From Candidatus Ulvibacter alkanivorans (GTDB taxonomy: Bacteria > Bacteroidota > Bacteroidia > Flavobacteriales > Flavobacteriaceae): DNA of 64,000 nucleotides. The translations under genes and the position numbers were made by a program. Each line of letters opens with the position of its first letter. Position 1 is the first letter of the stretch. Below are positions 25,115-33,855 of this stretch, piece after piece. The stretch spans positions 16,156 through 80,155 of the forward strand of contig NZ_QOLC01000080.1 of NCBI RefSeq assembly GCF_003333325.1, written 5' to 3'. A model generated the notes under the pieces. The model was not told the DNA's origin. It ran no database searches and was given only the letters and a program-made list of their open reading frames with translations.

Positions 25115-27535
25115 ATGAAATTGCTGAAATATATTGGGTGTATTGTTTGTTTGACCATTACAGCAGGTCTCTCGGCTCAAGATATTTCGCTATTTCAACA
25201 GTTTAACGGACGTTACGATTATATTGCCTTCGGAAACACCCTCAATACCAGTGAGAACTCTGCCGGTGGACAAGTTTGTGAGATCTTGACTTCAAGTAGC
25301 GCCGACTTTGAATTACAGCCCAATCAGACGCTAGTAGCCGCATATTTATATTGGGCAGGCTCCGGAAACGGAGATTTCGATATCCTATTCAATAACACGC
25401 CTGTATCGGCAGAGCGGACCTTTTCCAATACCTTAGGAACGCTTACATTCTTTGCAGCCTATGCCGACGTAACTTCTTTGGTAGCTGCGACCGGAAATGG
25501 AAATTATACCGTTTCCGAATTAGACCTCACTAACGATATTCCGGTGTACTGTAACACCACTACCAACTTTGGAGGCTGGGCAGTTACCGTAATCTATGAG
25601 GATCCCAATGTTTCTTTAAATCAATTAAATGTATTCGACGGACTAGAAAGTGTTTCAGAATCCAATCCGGAATTAAATATCGAACTGGATAACCTCAACG
25701 TTTTAGACAATATTGGAGCCAAAATTGGCTTTACTTCTTGGGAAGGTGATGCCTCGCTCGCTGTCAATGAAACCTTACAAGTAAATGGTAATATCATTAG
25801 TAATCCACCTTTAAATCCCCCTGCAAACGCTTTTAATAGCACCAATAGTTTTACTGGGTCCAGCGAATTGTACAATATGGACCTTGACTTTTATAATATT
25901 GAGAACAATATCCAACTGGGTGACCAATCGGCTGTAATTACGCTTACTTCAGGCGATGATTTTGTAATGATCAATAATGTGATCACAGTCCTTAACACAG
26001 AACTTCCCGACGCCACTATCGAGATCGAGGTCACAGATGGAAGTACCGAGTGCGACGATCGAGAAATCACTGTCGACTACACTGTGTTTAACGTTAATAG
26101 CACAGATGTTCTTCCCACCGACACACCCATCGCTTTTTATGCCAATTCAAGCTTGATAGGACAATCGGCCACTACGGTCGAGCTACCTATTGGCGGACAA
26201 GAAAGTGGCTCGATCACTCTTACGGTTCCTGCTTCAATTCCGGCCGATTTTAACTTGATTGCCGTCGTGGATGATACTGGAACAGGTACCGGCATCGTTA
26301 ATGAACTGAACGAAGACAACAATGAGGCCATGGTATTGGTCCACTTGCAACTATTCCCCGAAATAATAGGATTGCAAGATCTAGAACAATGCGATGTGGT
26401 AGGAATTGAAGTTTTTGATCTTACCGAAGCCACCGCTCAGATCGACCCTGTCAATGACATTTCGTATCACACCACCCAAGAAGATGCCGAAAACAATCAA
26501 AACGCTATCGTTGATCCCGAAATCTTTCAAAACACTTCAAATCCGCAAACGATTTACATTCGAGTAGCAAATCCAGATTGTTCTTTGGTAGCTAGTTTTG
26601 AGATCGAAGTGATCGATTGTCCGTTGCCGGATGTAACCATAACAATAGACAATACTTTAAATGCCTGCAGACAGCGCGATCTAACGATCGATTACACTGT
26701 TTATAATACTATGGCGACGGGACCGCTTCCGGCAAATACACCAATTGCATTTTATGCGAATAACGTACTGGTTGGACAAGCTGCCACAGTAAATGTCATT
26801 CCCGTTGGTGGCAGCGAATCAGGTACAATTTCAGTACCCTTACCGGAGAACATTCCCGATGTTTTTATTCTGAAAGCTGTAGTTGACGATACTGGAAATG
26901 GTACAGGAACTATCTTCGAGTTGAATGAAGGCAATAATAACTTTGATATTCAAGTGGAGTTTATGAGCATCCCTCCTATTGTAAGTCTACCCGACCTGCT
27001 CGCCTGTGACATAGGATTCGATACTGCCTTATTCAATCTTCGCGAACAAGATCCTCTTATCGCGCCAGACGGTAATGGCGAAATTAATTACTTCACCAAT
27101 CAAGATGATGCTATTGCCAATACGAATCCAATTGGTGACCCAGAACAGTATGAAAACGGTGCAGATCCACAACTCATTTTTGTACGTCTAGAGACAGAAG
27201 TATGTTTTGCAACTGCTTCCTTTTTGATAAAGACTGAAAATTGTGCGCCTGAAATTCCCCAAGGGATGTCTCCTAATGGCGATGGACTTAACGATCCGTT
27301 TAAAATTAAAGGACTGGTCAATGTCTTTGAACAATTCGTACTTAAGATCTATAGTCGTCAAGGCAATCTGATCTATGAAGGAGGTAACGAAGAAGGCCTA
27401 TGGGACGGTATTCCAAACACCGGACTGTTGTATAAAGACAATTTGGTCCCGGTTGGCACCTATTACTATGTGCTTATCTTGAACGATCCCGAATTCCCGG
27501 AACCGTTTCTCGGATTTGTGTATGTGAATTATTGA
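25115..27535 (+). CDS. secreted T9SS type B (gliding-motility-associated C-terminal domain) protein with duplicated CARDB-like module
   Basis: The 806-residue exported protein has a signal peptide (residues 1-20, MKLLKYIGCIVCL then SAQ) and an N-terminal lectin/adhesin-like beta region to about residue 290. Two tandem copies follow of a module of about 210 residues, each a CARDB-like Ig domain (LPxxTPIAFYANxxLxGQ) plus a linker strand domain. The CHU_C/type B sorting domain, PQGMSPNGDGLNDPFKI near residue 722 to the end, directs it through the type IX secretion system. The ATG at 25115 is preferred to an upstream in-frame TTG because the signal peptide begins there. Likely a surface or released adhesin; no enzyme motif seen. 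Confidence 0.88.
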   Translation: MKLLKYIGCIVCLTITAGLSAQDISLFQQFNGRYDYIAFGNTLNTSENSAGGQVCEILTSSSADFELQPNQTLVAAYLYWAGSGNGDFDILFNNTPVSAERTFSNTLGTLTFFAAYADVTSLVAATGNGNYTVSELDLTNDIPVYCNTTTNFGGWAVTVIYEDPNVSLNQLNVFDGLESVSESNPELNIELDNLNVLDNIGAKIGFTSWEGDASLAVNETLQVNGNIISNPPLNPPANAFNSTNSFTGSSELYNMDLDFYNIENNIQLGDQSAVITLTSGDDFVMINNVITVLNTELPDATIEIEVTDGSTECDDREITVDYTVFNVNSTDVLPTDTPIAFYANSSLIGQSATTVELPIGGQESGSITLTVPASIPADFNLIAVVDDTGTGTGIVNELNEDNNEAMVLVHLQLFPEIIGLQDLEQCDVVGIEVFDLTEATAQIDPVNDISYHTTQEDAENNQNAIVDPEIFQNTSNPQTIYIRVANPDCSLVASFEIEVIDCPLPDVTITIDNTLNACRQRDLTIDYTVYNTMATGPLPANTPIAFYANNVLVGQAATVNVIPVGGSESGTISVPLPENIPDVFILKAVVDDTGNGTGTIFELNEGNNNFDIQVEFMSIPPIVSLPDLLACDIGFDTALFNLREQDPLIAPDGNGEINYFTNQDDAIANTNPIGDPEQYENGADPQLIFVRLETEVCFATASFLIKTENCAPEIPQGMSPNGDGLNDPFKIKGLVNVFEQFVLKIYSRQGNLIYEGGNEEGLWDGIPNTGLLYKDNLVPVGTYYYVLILNDPEFPEPFLGFVYVNY

Positions 27536-27580
27536 GCTGCTAAAAGTGTTAAAAAGACTGCGAAATAACAATCTATTCAA

Positions 27581-27588
27581 TAATTTTG
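27581..27588 (+). promoter_or_regulatory. -7 box of the second T9SS gene
   Basis: TAATTTTG is an exact match; transcription would begin near 27593, leaving a leader of about 20-30 bases before the TTG start candidates. Confidence 0.45.
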
Positions 27589-27622
27589 CAGCGCTATTTA
27601 AAAGTAAAATTGATTGTTCTCC

Positions 27623-29959
27623 TTGAAGCGAATTAGCTCCGTTTTTATTATCCTGTTCTCTTGGTTATCGGTAAGCGCCCAGTACGTTCAAGTGGATGCT
27701 ACCACGTATAACGCACAAGAGCTCATAGAAGATGTCCTTATAAACAGCGGTTGTATTTCTAACGTTCAAGTGACAGAAGTAATAGGAGGCAACTTTAGCG
27801 ATGGCAGTAAAAGTTACGGATACTTTAACGACGGTGGCAGTACTTTTCCTTTGTCAAGTGGGATTGTAATGAGCACTGGAAAAGTATCGAATGTTCCCGG
27901 TCCAAATGATTCGCTTAGCGATGACAACGCTCCGGCATGGGAAGGAGATAGCGATCTTGAAAATGCGCTTGGTATTAGCAATACGACCAATGCTACAATA
28001 TTAGAATTTGATTTTACGCCTAATGCCAATACCATTCGGTTTCGTTATTTGTTCGCTTCGGAAGAATACCAAGAAGGCGACCCTAATACGTGTATCTATT
28101 CCGACGCCTTTGCCTTTCTTATTAAACCTATTGGCGGTCAATACACGAATATTGCCCTAGTTCCCGGAACTTCGACCCCTGTGCTAGTTACTACAGTACA
28201 TTCTGGGATTCCTGGTGGTTGTCCACCCATAAACGAAACCTATTTTGAAGGATGGAACTCGTCCAATGCAGCCATAAATTTTAATGGGCAAACCAAAGTG
28301 CTCACAGCGCAATCGGAAGTGATCCCTAACACGACATATCATATTAAACTTGTGATCGCAGATGAACAAAATCACCGTTACGATTCTGCTGTTTTTTTAG
28401 AGGCCGAAAGCTTTACTATTGGTGCAGACTTGGGACCTGATCGAAGTTTTACAACGAACAACCCGCTCTGTGACGATGAAACCTACGAACTCGATGCCAC
28501 CCCGGATGGGACAATGCCACAGGGGTATTCTTGGTTTAAAAATGGAATGTTGCTCCCTTTAGAAACCACAGCACAGTTAACAGTTTCTACACCTGGAACG
28601 TATAAGGTTGAAATTGATTATGGAGCTGGCTGTGTTGCTTCCGACGAAGTTTTGATCGAATATGCTTCCGAAGTGAGCGCAATAAACACCGACCTCCACC
28701 AGTGTGATGATAATGACGATGGAATTGCAACGTTCAACCTTTATGACGCTTCCGAAGCCATTACGAACAACGACAATGCATTACAGATCCAAGGCTTCTA
28801 TAACAGTGCTTCGGAAGCTGAAACTGTATTAAACGAAATTGTAACACCCAATTCGTATACCAATTCTGTTGTAAATGAAATAGTCTTTGCGCGGGTGGAA
28901 ACTCCATTAGGATGCTTTAATATTGCTGAAGTGACCCTAAGAACCACGATGAACAGCGTAGGTCCTTATGAGCTGGCAACTTGTTCGTTTGTAGACGGCA
29001 CTGCTTTTGGGACCTTTGATCTTTCCGAAGTAAGTAACGAGATCACTACCACTATTGGCCCCGACAGTAACATCGCATATTATGAACGTTATGACGACGC
29101 CCTCGACGAAACTGACCCATTACCACTGTTGTTTACCAATACATTAGAAGTTTTTCAAACCATTTACGTTCGGGTGTCGAATGCCACCGGATGTATTGGT
29201 ATAGGCGAAGTATATCTAACGGTTGTGCCAACCCCGGTTTTAGAAGAACTGCCTAACACCTATTATTGTATCGATACTTTTCCAAGCACAATTTCGCTCA
29301 GCTCCGGACTACTAGGAGATCCGTCTGATTATAGTTTTTTATGGTCTACCGGAGCGACAAGTCCCACGATCGCTATAAATGAACCCGGGACCTATTCGGT
29401 AACTGTTACATTTACGCAGCACATAAACGGCGGCACGTACAGCTGTGAGGCCAGCCAGACGATCACGGTATTGGCTTCGGAAGCACCGCAACTAAGTTAT
29501 GAAGTGAGTGGAAATTACGGCAATCAAACAATAGTCGTGACGGCAGCAGGTGTTGGCGATTATGAATACGCCTTAAACGATCCTTTGGGTTACTATCAAG
29601 ATGAGCCTGTGTTCACCAAGGTACTTGGTGGTGTGTACACGATCTACGCTCGAGATAAAAATGGTTGTGGTCTTGCTAGTATTCAAGCATATGTGTTAGA
29701 TTTTCCTCGGTTTTTTACTCCTAATCAAGACGGGTTCCATGATAGATGGCAGGTAGCTGGCCAAGAGAAGGATGCTATTCAAGTGTATCGCATCGAAATT
29801 TTCGATAGATACAATCGCGTTTTATACGTGATGACACCCGAAAGTCCGGGGTGGGATGGTAGCTGGAACGGGAATCCGTTACCATCGTCAGATTATTGGT
29901 TTGTGGCCTATTTTTCCGACGGAGGCACCTATAGAAATCATTTCACGATGAAACGATAG
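27623..29959 (+). CDS. secreted choice-of-anchor L domain protein with T9SS type B sorting domain, TTG start
   Basis: The 778-residue exported protein has a signal peptide MKRISSVFIILFSWLSVSAQ, then a choice-of-anchor L domain (residues 25-270) with SYGYFNDGGSTFPLSSGIV, FRYLFASEEYQEG and YHIKLVIADEQNHRYDSAV. Ig-like and PKD-like beta regions follow, and the CHU_C sorting domain runs from RFFTPNQDGFHDRWQV near residue 692 to the end. An in-frame TGA at 27611 leaves only TTG starts, at 27614 or 27623; 27623 is chosen because TTG-AAG-CGA gives a normal signal-peptide N terminus. It has its own promoter 79 bases after the previous T9SS gene. A surface role is inferred. Confidence 0.87.
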   Translation: MKRISSVFIILFSWLSVSAQYVQVDATTYNAQELIEDVLINSGCISNVQVTEVIGGNFSDGSKSYGYFNDGGSTFPLSSGIVMSTGKVSNVPGPNDSLSDDNAPAWEGDSDLENALGISNTTNATILEFDFTPNANTIRFRYLFASEEYQEGDPNTCIYSDAFAFLIKPIGGQYTNIALVPGTSTPVLVTTVHSGIPGGCPPINETYFEGWNSSNAAINFNGQTKVLTAQSEVIPNTTYHIKLVIADEQNHRYDSAVFLEAESFTIGADLGPDRSFTTNNPLCDDETYELDATPDGTMPQGYSWFKNGMLLPLETTAQLTVSTPGTYKVEIDYGAGCVASDEVLIEYASEVSAINTDLHQCDDNDDGIATFNLYDASEAITNNDNALQIQGFYNSASEAETVLNEIVTPNSYTNSVVNEIVFARVETPLGCFNIAEVTLRTTMNSVGPYELATCSFVDGTAFGTFDLSEVSNEITTTIGPDSNIAYYERYDDALDETDPLPLLFTNTLEVFQTIYVRVSNATGCIGIGEVYLTVVPTPVLEELPNTYYCIDTFPSTISLSSGLLGDPSDYSFLWSTGATSPTIAINEPGTYSVTVTFTQHINGGTYSCEASQTITVLASEAPQLSYEVSGNYGNQTIVVTAAGVGDYEYALNDPLGYYQDEPVFTKVLGGVYTIYARDKNGCGLASIQAYVLDFPRFFTPNQDGFHDRWQVAGQEKDAIQVYRIEIFDRYNRVLYVMTPESPGWDGSWNGNPLPSSDYWFVAYFSDGGTYRNHFTMKR

Positions 29960-30019
29960 GACCCAATCGTTGACCAATAAACCATGCATTAAGGGTTACC
30001 ATAACCATTCTATTTTACG

Positions 30020-30027
30020 TATTTTTG
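30020..30027 (+). promoter_or_regulatory. -7 box of uvrB
   Basis: TATTTTTG is an exact match 21 bases before the uvrB ATG. Confidence 0.5.
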
Positions 30028-30048
30028 ATAACTACGGAAACTTACTAG

Positions 30049-32055
30049 ATGAAATTCAAAATTGTATCAGATTTTAGTCCGACAGGAGATCAACCAACTG
30101 CCATAGAAGCGCTGGTGACAGGTATTTCTTCGGAAGAGAAATATCAAACCTTATTGGGAGTAACCGGAAGTGGTAAGACATTTACGGTAGCCAACGTAGT
30201 GCAGCAAGTTCAGAAACCAACCTTGGTGTTAGCGCACAACAAAACTTTGGCCGCACAACTGTATTCTGAGTTTAAGAATTTATTTCCTGAAAATGCGGTC
30301 GAATATTTTGTTTCCTATTATGACTATTATCAACCGGAAGCATTTATTCCAAGCAGCGGAACTTATATTGAAAAGGACTTGTCGATCAATGAGGAGATCG
30401 AAAAACTTCGGTTGAGTACCACCTCTTCCTTACTTTCCGGAAGACGTGATGTATTGGTGGTTGCCTCGGTTTCTTGTCTCTACGGAATTGGAAATCCGGT
30501 AGAATTTCAGAAGAACGTGATCAGCTTAAAAAGCGGACAAATACTTTCGCGAACCAAACTATTACACAAGTTAGTACAAAGCTTGTATTCTAGGACAGAG
30601 GCAGAATTCCACCACGGTCGTTTCCGAATTAAAGGAGACACGGTTGATGTGTTTCCGAGTTATGCAGACACGGCCTTCAGAATACATTTTTTTGGAGATG
30701 AAATTGAAGAGATCGAAGCTTTTAATCCGGAGAATAATGAAGTAGTAGAAAAATACGACCGATTGAATATTTATCCGGCCAATATGTTTGTGACTTCTCC
30801 CGATGTGTTGCAAGGTGCTATTAAAGACATACAAGATGATCTGGTAAAACAGGTATCTTATTTCAAAGAAATTGGAAAACATTTAGAAGCCAAACGATTG
30901 GACGAACGCACCAATTTTGATCTAGAAATGATACGAGAATTAGGCTATTGTAGCGGAATCGAGAATTATTCTCGCTATTTGGACCAACGTAAACCGGGAA
31001 CGCGACCCTTTTGCTTATTGGACTATTTCCCTGATGATTATCTCATGATCGTAGATGAAAGTCATGTTTCCATTCCTCAAGTAGGTGCCATGTATGGTGG
31101 GGATCGATCTCGTAAAGAGAATTTGGTAGAATACGGGTTCAGACTTCCGGCTGCAATGGATAACAGACCTTTAAAGTTTGAAGAGTTTGAAGCATTACAA
31201 AATCAAGTGATCTATGTAAGCGCTACTCCGGCCGATTACGAACTCGAAAAGAGTGGTGGGGTCTTTGTAGAACAGATTATTCGACCGACAGGCTTGTTGG
31301 ACCCACCAATTGAAGTGCGTCCCAGCTTGAACCAGATAGACGATCTTTTGGAAGAGATGCAATTGCGTATTGAAAAAGATGAACGCGTATTAGTGACCAC
31401 GCTTACGAAACGAATGGCAGAAGAATTGACAAAGTATCTAACTCGTATACAGATTCGATGTCGTTACATTCATAGCGATGTAGATACCTTAGAACGGGTT
31501 GAGATCATGCAAGACCTTCGATTGGGATTATTTGATGTGTTGGTAGGTGTAAATTTATTACGCGAAGGCTTAGATCTTCCGGAAGTATCATTAGTTGCCA
31601 TCTTGGACGCTGACAAAGAAGGCTTTTTGAGAAGTGCTAGGTCGTTGACCCAGACCGTTGGGCGTGCCGCTCGTCATTTAAATGGAAAAGCGATCATGTA
31701 TGCCGATAAGATCACTAAAAGTATGCAAGACACCATTGATGCTACAGAATACAGACGTGAGAAGCAAATAGCCTATAATACCGAGCACAATATCACTCCG
31801 ACAGCGATCAAGAAGTCGTTTGAGAATGCGTTGACCAAATCGAAACAACAGGCGTATACTTTTGAAACAGCAGATACATTGGCTGCTGCAGAACCGGATG
31901 ACGAATATCTAACACAGGCACAACTGGAAAAGAAAATTCGAGATACCAGAAAAGCTATGGAAACTGCCGCCAAGGATTTGGATTTTATGATGGCTGCGAA
32001 ACTACGTGACAAGATCAAAACACTTCAGAAGTCGTTGGAAGCTGTTAAAGAGTAG
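30049..32055 (+). CDS. uvrB: excinuclease ABC subunit B
   Basis: UvrB is the damage-verifying helicase-like core of nucleotide excision repair, working with UvrA and UvrC. The 668-residue protein has Walker A GVTGSGKT at residues 37-44, the beta-hairpin [12 protein letters not shown] near residue 93 that probes damaged DNA, DEAD-like DESHVSIPQ near residue 337, helicase motif [11 protein letters not shown] near residue 538, and a C-terminal UVR motif that binds UvrC ([20 protein letters not shown] near residue 625). Length and motifs are normal. No partner genes are adjacent. Confidence 0.98.
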   Translation: MKFKIVSDFSPTGDQPTAIEALVTGISSEEKYQTLLGVTGSGKTFTVANVVQQVQKPTLVLAHNKTLAAQLYSEFKNLFPENAVEYFVSYYDYYQPEAFIPSSGTYIEKDLSINEEIEKLRLSTTSSLLSGRRDVLVVASVSCLYGIGNPVEFQKNVISLKSGQILSRTKLLHKLVQSLYSRTEAEFHHGRFRIKGDTVDVFPSYADTAFRIHFFGDEIEEIEAFNPENNEVVEKYDRLNIYPANMFVTSPDVLQGAIKDIQDDLVKQVSYFKEIGKHLEAKRLDERTNFDLEMIRELGYCSGIENYSRYLDQRKPGTRPFCLLDYFPDDYLMIVDESHVSIPQVGAMYGGDRSRKENLVEYGFRLPAAMDNRPLKFEEFEALQNQVIYVSATPADYELEKSGGVFVEQIIRPTGLLDPPIEVRPSLNQIDDLLEEMQLRIEKDERVLVTTLTKRMAEELTKYLTRIQIRCRYIHSDVDTLERVEIMQDLRLGLFDVLVGVNLLREGLDLPEVSLVAILDADKEGFLRSARSLTQTVGRAARHLNGKAIMYADKITKSMQDTIDATEYRREKQIAYNTEHNITPTAIKKSFENALTKSKQQAYTFETADTLAAAEPDDEYLTQAQLEKKIRDTRKAMETAAKDLDFMMAAKLRDKIKTLQKSLEAVKE

Positions 32056-32171
32056 CAACAGATGTGTACCGCGCGTATAGTGCGAAGATAAAAAACACCC
32101 CTTTCTTTATTTGAATAATCTCCTTCAGAATAAAAACTACATCAAAATTTTATTTTGTTAGGATTCCTTAC

Positions 32172-32179
32172 TATTTTTG
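32172..32179 (+). promoter_or_regulatory. -7 box of the thioredoxin-like/MarR pair
   Basis: TATTTTTG is an exact match 37 bases before the ATG at 32217. It would drive the thioredoxin-like gene and, by read-through, the MarR gene. Confidence 0.45.
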
Positions 32180-32216
32180 AAAGGCAATAGTGCAACATCA
32201 TTAATTACTTTCAATC

Positions 32217-32450
32217 ATGAGTAAATCAATTTTTTATCACGCAGGATGCCCCGTATGTGTTAGTGCCGAGCAAGATCTAATAAGTCTCATTGGTGACAAC
32301 AAGGTCGAAGTTGTCCATCTAGGGCAGCAAAGAGAACGAATTAAAGAAGCTGAAAATGCGGGTGTAAAATCGGTACCGGCATTGGTGACTCCCAATGGAA
32401 ACGCCTTGCACATTAACTTTGGAGCTTCTATGGAAGATGTTAAGGCCTAA
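32217..32450 (+). CDS. small thioredoxin/glutaredoxin-like protein with CPVC site
   Basis: The 77-residue cytoplasmic protein is a minimal thioredoxin fold. The redox site C-P-V-C is at residues 11-14 after FYHAG, and the cis-proline region is SVPALVT near residue 53. Such small CxxC proteins reduce disulfides or mixed thiol adducts. The partner reductant is unknown; this lineage uses bacillithiol (bshC at 59156), so a bacilliredoxin-like role is possible but unproven. A MarR regulator with a Cys cluster follows 64 bases downstream on the same strand. Confidence 0.82.
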   Translation: MSKSIFYHAGCPVCVSAEQDLISLIGDNKVEVVHLGQQRERIKEAENAGVKSVPALVTPNGNALHINFGASMEDVKA

Positions 32451-32483
32451 TATTTTTAATATTTAATTAGGATTGCTAACTTT

Positions 32484-32508
32484 GCCTGTCGAACCACCTT
32501 CGGCAGGC
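32484..32508. terminator. GC-rich hairpin between the thioredoxin-like and MarR genes
   Basis: The arms 32484-32493 (GCCTGTCGAA) and 32499-32508 (TTCGGCAGGC) pair over 10 bp with one G-T wobble around loop CCACC. Only 6 bases separate it from the MarR ATG at 32515, with TTTT in between. It may be a weak terminator/attenuator, or a REP-like element; similar GCCTG-TCGAA hairpins recur in some bacterial genomes. Confidence 0.5.
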
Positions 32509-32514
32509 TCTTTT

Positions 32515-33120
32515 ATGAACGATAGTATTTTTAATCCCGAACAACAGCAACAAGACCTCTCCAGCAAGATCGTCGCAGGGCTGGAACGTATTTCCGAAGT
32601 ATTTAAAATACTGATATGGGAAAAGGCTAAAATAGTTGGATTAAGTCCGATTCAAATTCAGTTACTACTATTTATTGCATTTCATAAACAGGAAATGTGT
32701 AGTGTAAGTCATTTAGCAAAAGAATTTAATGTCACCAAACCGACTATAAGTGACGCCATACGAATGCTCCATAAAAAAGAATTAATAATAAAAGATTATT
32801 CCTCTCCGGATAGCCGCAGTTATACGATCCTTTTATCGCAACGCGGTCGGCAAATGGTTTCTGAAACCGGCGATTTCGCTGCACCTTTAAAAAATAAATT
32901 AACGAATTTCGAACAAAGTGAATTAGAAAGTTTGTTCGCTACCGTAAGTCAGTTGATCTATAAACTGAATCACAACGGGATATTAACCATTCAGCGTATG
33001 TGTTTTGCTTGTACGTTTTACGAACGTCAGAGCAGCCATGACTACTGTAACCTTTTGAAGAAACCGCTGGCGAACAATGATATTCGATTGGACTGTCCAG
33101 AATTTAAGGAGAACGTTTAA
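32515..33120 (+). CDS. MarR family winged-helix regulator with C-terminal four-cysteine cluster
   Basis: This is a 201-residue DNA-binding protein. The winged helix spans residues 45-125: the recognition-helix region is HLAKEFNVTKPTISDAIRML and the wing is DYSSPDSRSYTILLS. Beyond the normal MarR end it carries four Cys at 163, 166, 178 and 194 (C-x2-C-x11-C-x15-C), ending L-D-C-P-E-F, which suggests a zinc or Fe-S site or a thiol switch. The ATG at 32515 is chosen because the open frame upstream runs through the hairpin. It is likely a redox- or metal-responsive regulator of its own thioredoxin-like neighbour. Confidence 0.88.
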   Translation: MNDSIFNPEQQQQDLSSKIVAGLERISEVFKILIWEKAKIVGLSPIQIQLLLFIAFHKQEMCSVSHLAKEFNVTKPTISDAIRMLHKKELIIKDYSSPDSRSYTILLSQRGRQMVSETGDFAAPLKNKLTNFEQSELESLFATVSQLIYKLNHNGILTIQRMCFACTFYERQSSHDYCNLLKKPLANNDIRLDCPEFKENV

Positions 33121-33270
33121 TTAGCGTTCAATTAACCTAAGAGTGCATTATAGGTCAGGATCCTAGCGATCATCTCTCTTTTTTGAAGCAACGACATTCC
33201 CTTTTACGCTGCGGTAATGTTTATGCTGACCTTAACATATTTCAATCTTACTTTTTATATCTTCTTGGTC

Positions 33271-33855
33271 ATGAAGAAACAAGCGTTAATAGACCTCTCG
33301 AACAAAGTAATTCCTGAATCTATAAAGAAGGAAGCAATGACTGCACTGTCACATTTTCCTGAATTGCACGAATGCGAGATCACGTTTCGGTTTAAAGACA
33401 ATATAAAAAAGTCGACCATGCAAGCCCAACCTACTTGGAAAAGTTTCTTTAAGCCAAGAAGGCATCGATCGTACATTATTCTAATAAGCAGAAAGATACA
33501 GATCGAGCAAGAAGAATTTACAATTGCCGATATTCCCAGTGATGTAATTACGGGTTGGTTGGGACATGAGCTAGGGCATGTAATGGATTATCGCGATCGT
33601 AGTGGTATTGGTATGTTGATCTTCGGAATTAAATATCTCTTTTCTAAAACTCATATTAAAGAAGTGGAACGTGCGGCAGACACTTATGCCATACAGCATG
33701 GCATGGCCGATTATATTTTAGCAACCAAGAATTTTATTTTGGACCACGCACATATTTCAGAAAAATATAAAGAACGAATTAGAAGATTATATATGTCCCC
33801 CGAAGAGGTAATGGAGCTATTAAAAGAAGGTTCGTTAGAAGAAGCAGTTAGCTAA
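33271..33855 (+). CDS. putative zinc metalloprotease-like protein (HExxH)
   Basis: The 194-residue protein has no signal peptide if started at the ATG at 33271; 18 more in-frame residues upstream are hydrophobic but poorly placed. The centre reads GWLGHELGHVMDY near residue 108, a gluzincin-type HExxH, followed about 40 residues later by KEVERAADTYAI, which would supply the third zinc ligand (E-R-A-A-D resembles M48 family peptidases). It is likely a small cytoplasmic or membrane-associated metallopeptidase of unknown substrate. Its end overlaps the 3' end of the GH3-like gene by 8 bases. Confidence 0.75.
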   Translation: MKKQALIDLSNKVIPESIKKEAMTALSHFPELHECEITFRFKDNIKKSTMQAQPTWKSFFKPRRHRSYIILISRKIQIEQEEFTIADIPSDVITGWLGHELGHVMDYRDRSGIGMLIFGIKYLFSKTHIKEVERAADTYAIQHGMADYILATKNFILDHAHISEKYKERIRRLYMSPEEVMELLKEGSLEEAVS

